From NCBI GenBank assembly GCA_030605125.1, contig JAUWBD010000023.1:1-38742 (forward strand): a stretch of 38,742 bases of DNA, read 5' to 3'. This document shows positions 32,887-38,742 of the stretch, in pieces (the stretch's first letter is position 1; every line of letters begins with the position of its first letter). The DNA is from Verrucomicrobiota bacterium. Lineage in GTDB: Bacteria > Verrucomicrobiota > Verrucomicrobiia > Opitutales > Opitutaceae. Below the pieces are notes generated by a model. That model was not told the origin of the DNA and made no database searches. It worked only from the letters and a program-made list of their open reading frames with translations. A program made the position numbers and the translations under genes.

Positions 32887-34236
32887 ATGAAAACGCACTC
32901 CACCCCCGCCCGCGGCTCCTTCGCCGCTCCGCGCCCCGCCTGGGGCCGCCACCTGCTCGCCCTTGCCGCCCTCGCCGGCCTCGGCTCCGTCTCGCACGCC
33001 GCCAACTACGTGTGGACCGGGGCGGAAAGCACGCTGCTGAACACCACCGCCAACAACTGGAGCCCCGGCGCCATTCCCGGCGCGGGCGACACGATCACCT
33101 TCGACGGCACCGGCAACACCTCCTCCAGCCTTCGGGTCGGCACCGGCGCCAACCCCACCTTCGGCGGCACCACCGGCCTCGCCTCGCTCACGGTGACCTC
33201 CGGGCAAACCAGCCCGCTGACCTTCATCGGCCAGGCGACCAGCGGCGCCGCGACCTACCGCTTCGACGTCAACGGCACCATCAGCATCGCCTCCGGCGCG
33301 GGCGCCTTCACCCTCGGCACGGGCACGACCAACGTCACCCTCGCGCTTGGCGGCGGAGCGTCCGCCGCGGCCGGCACCCTGTCCTTGACCAACCAATCGG
33401 GCAACACCGCCAGCCTCGCCTCGAATGTGACCATCAATCGCGGAGGCACCGGCAGCGGATCGCGCGGTGTCGCCTTTGGCGGATCGGGCAACTGGAACGT
33501 CGCCGCGGCCATCTCGAACGTCGATTACCTCAACAAGACCGGCGCCGGCACGCTCACCTTCTCCGGCTCGACGCTCGCCACCAGCCTCGCCTCGGGCGTC
33601 AACATCACCGGCGGCACGCTCCACCTCACCGGCTTCCTGCTCAACCCGGCCTCGGCCGTCGCCGTGGGCGCGTCCGGCACGCTCGCCGGCACCGGCGGCA
33701 TCGCGGGCGCCACCCGCATCGACGGCACGCTCGCCGGCCGGCTGAGCCTCTCCTCCACGCTCACGCTCGGCGCGGGCGGCCGGCTCAACTGGCAGGTCCT
33801 CGACGCCGTCTCGAACTTCGACACCACCACGCTCTCCGCCGGCTCGCTCAACCTCTCCGAGCTGAGCGCCGGCAACAAATTCACGATCAACCTGTGGACC
33901 CTCTCCAGCCCCGGCGTCAACGGGCCCGCGGCCAACTTTGATTCTTCGCTCGACCAGTCGTGGGTGTTGATCGCCACGCCGTCGGCGATCTCCGGCTTCA
34001 GCGCCACCTACTTCGACCTCAACACCGGCCCGGCCAACGGCACCGGCGGCTTCGCCAACGCGCTCAACGGCGGCGCGTTCTCCGTCGGCCTCAGCCAGGA
34101 CGGCACCGACCTCCTCCTGCACTACACCGCCGCGATTCCCGAGCCCGCCCACGCCGCCCTGATCCTCGGCGGCGCCTGCCTCGCTCTTTGCGGCCGTCGC
34201 CGCGCCTCGCGGCCGCCTCTCGCCGGATCCCGATAA
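32887..34236 (+). CDS. Autotransporter-repeat protein with PEP-CTERM sorting signal
   Basis: The product has 449 residues from an ATG. The signal peptide is about 15-39 (HLLALAALAGLGSVSHA). The mature part opens with NYVWTGAESTLLNTTANNWSPGAIPGAGD, the usual start of autotransporter-associated beta-strand proteins, and is Gly/Thr/Ser/Asn-rich parallel beta-helix. One PATR-type strand is clear: LNKTGAGTLTFSG, then GVNITGGTLHL. The C-terminus is a PEP-CTERM signal at about 417-443: IPEPAHAALIL, a hydrophobic helix, then GRRRASR. In family knowledge PEP-CTERM proteins are processed by exosortase at the cell surface and are often tied to exopolysaccharide. There is no autotransporter barrel, so the repeat name does not mean type V secretion here. 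It may be a surface adhesin for the substrate. Confidence 0.9.
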   Translation: MKTHSTPARGSFAAPRPAWGRHLLALAALAGLGSVSHAANYVWTGAESTLLNTTANNWSPGAIPGAGDTITFDGTGNTSSSLRVGTGANPTFGGTTGLASLTVTSGQTSPLTFIGQATSGAATYRFDVNGTISIASGAGAFTLGTGTTNVTLALGGGASAAAGTLSLTNQSGNTASLASNVTINRGGTGSGSRGVAFGGSGNWNVAAAISNVDYLNKTGAGTLTFSGSTLATSLASGVNITGGTLHLTGFLLNPASAVAVGASGTLAGTGGIAGATRIDGTLAGRLSLSSTLTLGAGGRLNWQVLDAVSNFDTTTLSAGSLNLSELSAGNKFTINLWTLSSPGVNGPAANFDSSLDQSWVLIATPSAISGFSATYFDLNTGPANGTGGFANALNGGAFSVGLSQDGTDLLLHYTAAIPEPAHAALILGGACLALCGRRRASRPPLAGSR

Positions 34237-34266
34237 GGCCTCCGCACCCGCCTCCCGATCCCTCGA

Positions 34267-35460
34267 ATGCACTCCCATCATCGGCCCGCGCTCCGCTTCC
34301 TGCGCCTCGCCCTCGCCGGCCTCTCCGTCTGGCTCGTCGCCGCTTCCGCCTCGGCCGAGACGCGACCTCACTCGCCCCCGGACGGCCGCCTCGGTTGGTT
34401 CGCCGAGAAGGTCCGGCAAAAGGAGCCCGTGCGCGTCGGCTTCATCGGCGGCTCGATCACGCGCGGCTCCGGCGCCAGCCAGCCCCACCTGGCCTACGTC
34501 AACCGGACCTCCGCCCGCCTGCGCACCGAGATCGCCGCGCGCGGCGGCGAACTCGCCTCGTCGGTCAACGCCGGCGTGGGCGGCACCGGCTCCCGCTACG
34601 GCGCGTTTCGCGTGGGTTCGCAGATACTGGAGAAGAACGTCGATGTCCTCGTGATCGAATTCGCGGTCAACGACGCGCGCGATCCCGCCGCGGGCGACTA
34701 CCTGGAAGGCATCATCCGGCAAGTCTGGCGCGAGCGCCCGCGAACCGGGCTGGTGGTTTTCTGCACGACCACCGCCGCGATGGACCGCGAACACTACGGC
34801 GAGGGCCGTCTCCCTCCCGGCGCCGCGGCGCACAAGAAGGTGGCGGACCACTACGGCATACCCGCCGTGATGGCCGGCCCCGCCGTGCGCGAAAAACTCG
34901 CCCGGGGCGAGTTCACCACGGAGGCCTTTTTCCCCGACGGCGTTCACCCCTCCAACCTCGGCCACGCGTTCTATGCCGAGCTGCTGGCCGATGCGCTGAT
35001 TTCCGCCCTCGACACCGCCGCCCCCGCCTCGCCGCCCCCGTCCCTTCCTCCCCCGCTCGGTTCCGCCTCCTACGAATGGGCGGGCATGGCGCCCATCAAC
35101 CCGCTGGGCGACACCCACGGCTGGACCTTCTCGCCCCCCTCCTACTTTCACCCCTTCGGCCGCTGGATCAGCGAAACCCCCGGAGCCTCCCTGCGCTTCT
35201 CCGCTCGCGGGAGTCAGCTGGGCCTCCTCGGCCAGAAATTCGAATCGGCTGAAGTGCGGATCGACGAAAGCCCCGCCGTCTCCTGGTCCATCCCCGGGCG
35301 GTCCGACGGCATCCCAAGCTTCCGCATGCTGGATCGCGATGGCGCCTCCGCCGAGCGCACGATAGAGGTGACCGTGCGGCCCGCAAAAGCCGGCGAGACC
35401 AAAGTCGAGCTTTCCGGCGTGGTCTTCATCAACCCGCCGTCGCCCCGCCGCGACCGATGA
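34267..35460 (+). CDS. Secreted SGNH/GDSL hydrolase with C-terminal beta-sandwich domain
   Basis: The product has 397 residues from an ATG. The signal peptide is about 8-34 (FLRLALAGLSVWLVAASASA). The four SGNH blocks are visible: Ser63 in IGGSITRGSG, Gly in NAGVGGTGSRYG, Asn135 in IEFAVNDAR, and the Asp224-His227 pair in DGVHPSNLG. This class removes acetyl or other acyl groups from sugars. After a Pro-rich linker (about 255-265) a beta domain of about 125 residues follows (YEWAGMAPINPLGDTHGW..), perhaps substrate-binding. Its stop overlaps the start of the GH88/105-like gene by 4 bp. A carbohydrate esterase is expected in a locus for an acetylated polysaccharide, but the acyl group is not known. 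Confidence 0.92.
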   Translation: MHSHHRPALRFLRLALAGLSVWLVAASASAETRPHSPPDGRLGWFAEKVRQKEPVRVGFIGGSITRGSGASQPHLAYVNRTSARLRTEIAARGGELASSVNAGVGGTGSRYGAFRVGSQILEKNVDVLVIEFAVNDARDPAAGDYLEGIIRQVWRERPRTGLVVFCTTTAAMDREHYGEGRLPPGAAAHKKVADHYGIPAVMAGPAVREKLARGEFTTEAFFPDGVHPSNLGHAFYAELLADALISALDTAAPASPPPSLPPPLGSASYEWAGMAPINPLGDTHGWTFSPPSYFHPFGRWISETPGASLRFSARGSQLGLLGQKFESAEVRIDESPAVSWSIPGRSDGIPSFRMLDRDGASAERTIEVTVRPAKAGETKVELSGVVFINPPSPRRDR

Positions 35461-36908
35461 ACGTCGAGCCCGCACTCGGCCTCGCGCGCCTGCACCGGGC
35501 TCGCCTCAGCGGCGTCCGCCCGATTTCTCCGCATCCCCTCCGCGCGCCTTTCGGCTGGCCCCTCGTGCCGCTTTCCCCCGCAGGCGGGATCGTGTTGCGC
35601 TGGGCGCCCGACGCGGCCGCGCGGGCCCAAGGCGGTTGGCTGCGCATCACCACCGGGGTGGATGACCGCGAACCACGCCGCATCCGCGCGAGCTTGGCCG
35701 ACGAGGGACGCGCGCTCGGCGAATTCGACCTCCGCTTCGCCCACGCGCTCGAACCCTTCGCGCTCTGGCTTTCGCCCGAGGACGCGTCCCAGGCCCTGCG
35801 GCAGGGCGTGCGCCTGGAGCTGGCGGAGCCGGGCTCGCGACCGCTCTGGCTCCTGGGCGGCGACGCGTTGCCCGATCCCCGGCTCGCCCCCCATTGGTTG
35901 CCGGCCGAGCAATCCGAACCGCCGGTGGCCGCATTCTGGCCACGGCTCGCTTCGCTCGCCTCCGTGCAGCCCTTCGGCTGGATGGAGGGCTGCATCCTCG
36001 ACGCCCTGCACGATCTCCACGCCGACACCGCGCAGCCATGTTGGCGGGAGGCCCGCGACGCCCATCTCGCCCTGTTTTTCCGCCCGGAGGGATTGATCTA
36101 CGAAGACCCTTCCGGCCGCCCGGCCGACGATACGGTCCGCTGCATCGAAGAGACCTTGCCCTTCGCGGTCCTGGCCAAGGCGCACCCCGGTCATCCCTTC
36201 CTTTCGATCGCGCTCGAATATTGGCGGGCCAACACCCGCGACGACTTGTCCGTGGAGGACGATGATCGGCTCGTCTCGGCCGAGGGCTCCTACACCATCG
36301 CCTACCCGATGGCGGTGATCGCCGCGCTCCGCCAAGACCGGACGCTGGCGGAAAAAGCGGCCCGCCAGCTCCGCATCCGCCGCGACCTGCTCCGCCGCGC
36401 CGACGGCCTCTGGCTGCGCTACTGGCGCCAGCGCGACGAGCGCCACTTCCGCTCCTGGGCGCGCGGCGTCGCCTGGTATCTGCTCGGGCTGATCCGCACG
36501 CTTGAGCAGCTCCGGGGGTGGACGGATGTGGCGGACTTGGAAGCCGAGGCCCGCCAGGCGGCCGCGTGGGCGACCGCTTGGCAACGCGCCGACGGGCTGT
36601 GGGGATGTTTCATCGACGATCCCGCCTCGGCCCCCGACACTTCCGGATCGGCGGGGATCGGGGCCGCATTGGCGCGCGGCGCAAGACTTGGCCTGCTGCC
36701 ACCCGCCGCGATGTTCGCGGCCGAGCGCGCCTGGACCGCCCTGCAAACCCGGCTCCTGCCCGACGGGCTGCTTGGCGGCGCAGCGCAAAGCAACCGTGGC
36801 GGAGAAGCGCTGCAACGAAGCGACTATCGCGTCCTCTCCCCGGTGGGGACGGGCCTTATGGGCCAGCTCGGCGCCGCGCTCCGAAAGGGCCGCCGCATCG
36901 AAGCCTAA
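35457..36908 (+). CDS. GH88/GH105-like unsaturated glycuronyl hydrolase family protein
   Basis: The product has 483 residues from an ATG overlapping the previous stop. There is no signal peptide. An N-terminal beta-like region (about 1-170) precedes an (alpha/alpha)6 barrel. Barrel landmarks are GWMEGCILDALHDLH, SWARGVAWYLLGLIRTLEQL (about 332-352, compare RGxxW in GH88/105), DTSGSAGIGAALARG (about 394) and GLMGQLGAALRKG. Family members remove the unsaturated uronic acid left by polysaccharide lyases through a hydration mechanism. The segment CIEETLPFAVLAK lines up with the WVDTLFM..PFLAK segment of known GH105 enzymes, so the catalytic Asp may be replaced by Glu; my alignment is by eye. It is likely cytoplasmic, acting on imported oligosaccharides. 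Confidence 0.82.
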   Translation: MNVEPALGLARLHRARLSGVRPISPHPLRAPFGWPLVPLSPAGGIVLRWAPDAAARAQGGWLRITTGVDDREPRRIRASLADEGRALGEFDLRFAHALEPFALWLSPEDASQALRQGVRLELAEPGSRPLWLLGGDALPDPRLAPHWLPAEQSEPPVAAFWPRLASLASVQPFGWMEGCILDALHDLHADTAQPCWREARDAHLALFFRPEGLIYEDPSGRPADDTVRCIEETLPFAVLAKAHPGHPFLSIALEYWRANTRDDLSVEDDDRLVSAEGSYTIAYPMAVIAALRQDRTLAEKAARQLRIRRDLLRRADGLWLRYWRQRDERHFRSWARGVAWYLLGLIRTLEQLRGWTDVADLEAEARQAAAWATAWQRADGLWGCFIDDPASAPDTSGSAGIGAALARGARLGLLPPAAMFAAERAWTALQTRLLPDGLLGGAAQSNRGGEALQRSDYRVLSPVGTGLMGQLGAALRKGRRIEA

Positions 36909-36938
36909 GCCTCCGGTCTTGCCCTGGATTCGCTCTGC

Positions 36939-38171
36939 ATGAACTCCGACCACGCCTGGTTCAACCGCTCACGCTACGGCATGTTCGTCCACTGGGGCGC
37001 CTACTCGGTCGGCGCGCGCGGGGAATGGTTTCGCAACCGCGAACGCATCCCGCAGGAAGAGTATGTTCGACGCTACGCGGAGAATTTTCACGCCGAGCGC
37101 TACGATCCCCGCGAATGGGCCGCGCTCGCGAAGGAGGCGGGGATGGGCTACGTCGTCCTCACCGCGCGTCACCACGACGGCTTTGCGTTGTGGCCCACCC
37201 GGTGCGGCGAGTTTCACGCCGGCAACATCGGCCCCAAGCGCGATCTCGTCGGCCCTTTCGTCGAGGCGATGCGCTCGGCGGGGCTCAAGGTGGGCTTGTA
37301 TTACTCCCCGGCGGACTGGAGCCATCCCGACTACCCGGGCCCCTACTTCCGCGACTGGCCGGGCACGACGGACTGGGCGTCAGCCGAGGCGCGCGAACGC
37401 TTCGTCGCCTACTACCGGGCGCAGCTCCTGGAACTCATGTCCGACTACGGACGGATCGACTACCTGTGGTATGACGGCTGCATCCCGGACGATCTCCGAC
37501 GGAGCGAGGTGAACGAAGCGCTCCTGCGCCTGCAGCCGCACCTGCTGATCACCGAGCGCAACGGCAAGCCCTCGCACGTCCACGTCAGCGAACAGGCCAT
37601 CCGCCCTCCCCGGGATCCGCAGGCATGCTGGGAGGCGTGCATGACACTCAACAACAACTGGGGCTGGCACGCGGGCGACCGCCATTGGAAAAATGCGGCG
37701 GAAGTCGTGCGCATGCTCTGCGAAACCGCCTCCGGAGGCGGCAACCTCCTGCTCAATGTTGGCCCAAAACCCGACGGCACCATCCCGGAAGAGTCCGCGC
37801 GGATTCTTCGGGAGGCTGGCGCCTGGCTGCGCCGCAACCGGGAATCCATCACCGAATCCGAGCGCCACCCCCTGAGCTGGAACAACTGGGGTCGCGTCAC
37901 GGCGCGCGGGGAGCGGATCTATCTGCACATTCGCAACTGCACCGGCCCCGAGCTGTGCTTCGCCGAGCTTGGCAACAAGGTGCTGCGCGTGCGCTGGCTG
38001 GAAACGGGCGAGCCCGTGGAGTTCACCCAGACCGCCGAACGCTTGACCCTGCGCGCACTCCCCGTGCCGCTTCCCGACCCCTTGGCAAACGTCGTCGTGC
38101 TTGAGATCGAGGGCCGACCTGTCGCGCTCACCGCCCAAACTACCTACTGGATTCCGGGCGAACACGCCTGA
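36939..38171 (+). CDS. GH29 family alpha-L-fucosidase
   Basis: The product has 410 residues from an ATG 30 bp after the previous gene. GH29 landmarks are YGMFVHWGAYS, LTARHHDGFALW (the His-His fucose-binding pair), GLYYSPADWSHPDY, and the nucleophile Asp179 in YLWYDGCIP. Later come NNNWGWHAGDRHW and GGNLLLNVGPKPDGTIPE. A short C-terminal beta domain follows. The family hydrolyses alpha-L-fucosides with retention; a few members take other deoxysugars. There is no signal peptide, so it should act inside the cell on oligosaccharides. It is the last gene of the plus-strand locus; no intrinsic terminator was found after it. The acid/base residue is variable in GH29 and not assigned here. Confidence 0.93.
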   Translation: MNSDHAWFNRSRYGMFVHWGAYSVGARGEWFRNRERIPQEEYVRRYAENFHAERYDPREWAALAKEAGMGYVVLTARHHDGFALWPTRCGEFHAGNIGPKRDLVGPFVEAMRSAGLKVGLYYSPADWSHPDYPGPYFRDWPGTTDWASAEARERFVAYYRAQLLELMSDYGRIDYLWYDGCIPDDLRRSEVNEALLRLQPHLLITERNGKPSHVHVSEQAIRPPRDPQACWEACMTLNNNWGWHAGDRHWKNAAEVVRMLCETASGGGNLLLNVGPKPDGTIPEESARILREAGAWLRRNRESITESERHPLSWNNWGRVTARGERIYLHIRNCTGPELCFAELGNKVLRVRWLETGEPVEFTQTAERLTLRALPVPLPDPLANVVVLEIEGRPVALTAQTTYWIPGEHA

Positions 38172-38355
38172 GTCGCCCGACTGGATCCATCGGGGATCCT
38201 CACGCCGCAACCTCAGTGCGAAGGAAACCCGAAGCAGCTCCCCTCAAGCACTTACAAATATCCGAATAACTACTTCGGCCGACCCATCCGCGTGCGGTGT
38301 AAACTTGTCGTTTTGTCCGCGCCCTTCGGACTATTTCGCGGTCACACCCGGATCA

Positions 38356-38742
38356 ATGCCTCCTTCCGCCGCCCAGTCCCACGTCTCGCGCCTCCGTTGG
38401 CTCTACCCCATCGCCCTCGCGACCACGGTCATCATCGCGTCCAGCCGCAGCCAAGTCGCGGCCCCCGCCATCGGCTACTTCGACAAGATCGCCCACTTCG
38501 CCATCTTCGGCCTGCTCGCCACCGTGGTCGCCCGTTGCCCCGGCGTGCATCGCTTCCGCTACGCCATCCTCGCCGTCTCCGCCTTCGGCATCGCCGACGA
38601 GATCCGCCAGAGCTTCACCCCCGGCCGCTTCGTCGAAGTCGCCGACTGGATCGCCGACACCGCCGGCGCCGCCCTCGCCGTCACGCTCTACGCCTTCTGG
38701 CCTTGGTATCGCCGCCTGCTCGAGACACCCCTCCGACTTTGG
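38356..38742 (+). CDS. VanZ-like membrane protein, N-terminal part (runs off the window)
   Basis: The frame is open from the ATG at 38356 to the window edge, giving 129 residues with no stop. The VanZ-family pattern is present: an N-terminal hydrophobic helix (YPIALATTVIIASS), YFDKIAHFAIFGLLATVVAR, a third helix, DEIRQSFTPGRFVEVADWIADTAGAALA, then a fourth helix. VanZ itself gives low-level teicoplanin resistance, but most family members are small membrane proteins of unknown role. The 184 bases before it (38172-38355) are less GC-rich than the rest and should hold its promoter, but I could not pick boxes with confidence. Confidence 0.88.
   Translation, partial: MPPSAAQSHVSRLRWLYPIALATTVIIASSRSQVAAPAIGYFDKIAHFAIFGLLATVVARCPGVHRFRYAILAVSAFGIADEIRQSFTPGRFVEVADWIADTAGAALAVTLYAFWPWYRRLLETPLRLW

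Noticed and set aside
32887-34236. A true type V autotransporter
   Set aside because: Only the autotransporter-associated repeat is present; the C-terminus is a PEP-CTERM signal and there is no beta-barrel.
27875-35475. Long minus-strand open frames opposite the hydrolase, PEP-CTERM and esterase genes
   Set aside because: They lack domains and are composition shadows of plus-strand genes with clear signal peptides and active sites.
38183-38199. Paired GGATCC sites after the fucosidase gene as a terminator
   Set aside because: Each hexamer is self-palindromic, the joint stem is only 6 bp and no T tract follows.

Overview
The window looks like chromosomal DNA of a GC-rich member of the Verrucomicrobiota, most likely the Opitutaceae or a close relative. 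This is inferred from gene content: a Minf_1886-family protein (a family typical of Verrucomicrobia and Planctomycetes), pseudopilin and PEP-CTERM proteins placed among glycoside hydrolases, 'LVAGWNAIWV'-type secreted proteins, very high GC with strong third-position GC bias, and few clear Shine-Dalgarno sites. No rRNA, tRNA, CRISPR array, insertion sequence or phage block was seen.

Left part (1-3656). The tail of a response regulator is followed by 376 non-coding bases filled with palindromes: one MITE-like imperfect palindrome of about 170 bp, then four short hairpins. Next, on the minus strand, come a small secreted EF-hand protein and a tandem M16 zinc peptidase. A 7-bp tandem repeat lies upstream of the peptidase.

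Middle part (3685-19204, all minus strand). A LytS/LytR-type two-component pair (4-bp overlap) lies upstream of five tightly packed genes for exported or membrane proteins. In transcription order these are a 'GWN' secreted protein, a tail-fibre-like protein ending in a peptidase S74 chaperone domain, a giant 2633-residue protein, a TSP3/EF-type calcium-binding protein, and a YwqK/MORN-type membrane protein. The last three genes overlap by 11-14 bp. The C-terminal region of the giant protein (long coiled coils with a central apolar segment, then a beta-rich end) resembles the channel and TcB-binding region of Tc-toxin A subunits. Unlike classical TcA it carries a Sec signal peptide and has no TcB/TcC genes nearby. 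This cassette is the best candidate here for an undescribed system. A Minf_1886-family gene lies upstream, separated from the kinase by a terminator-like hairpin.

Right part (19886-38171). A Fur-family regulator without the usual metal-binding motif ends in a strong terminator. After it comes a polysaccharide-utilisation locus. AraC and LacI regulators and a BNR_4 protein lie on the minus strand. Divergently encoded are a GH-A hydrolase, an enolase-superfamily sugar-acid dehydratase, an SDR, two exported paralogous GH-A hydrolases, a pseudopilin, a PEP-CTERM/autotransporter-repeat protein, an SGNH esterase, a GH88/GH105-like hydrolase and a GH29 alpha-L-fucosidase. Three exact copies of an 11-bp element, GTTAGGTTAAC, sit upstream of the BNR_4 gene, the lacI gene and the first exported hydrolase gene, and probably are the LacI operator. 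The enzyme set suggests a uronate- and deoxysugar-containing polysaccharide, with exported hydrolases and esterase acting first and the GH88/105, GH29 and sugar-acid enzymes acting inside. No transporter or SusC/D pair is present. The window ends inside a VanZ-like gene.

Most genome-length open frames on the opposite strands are shadows caused by the GC bias and are not annotated.
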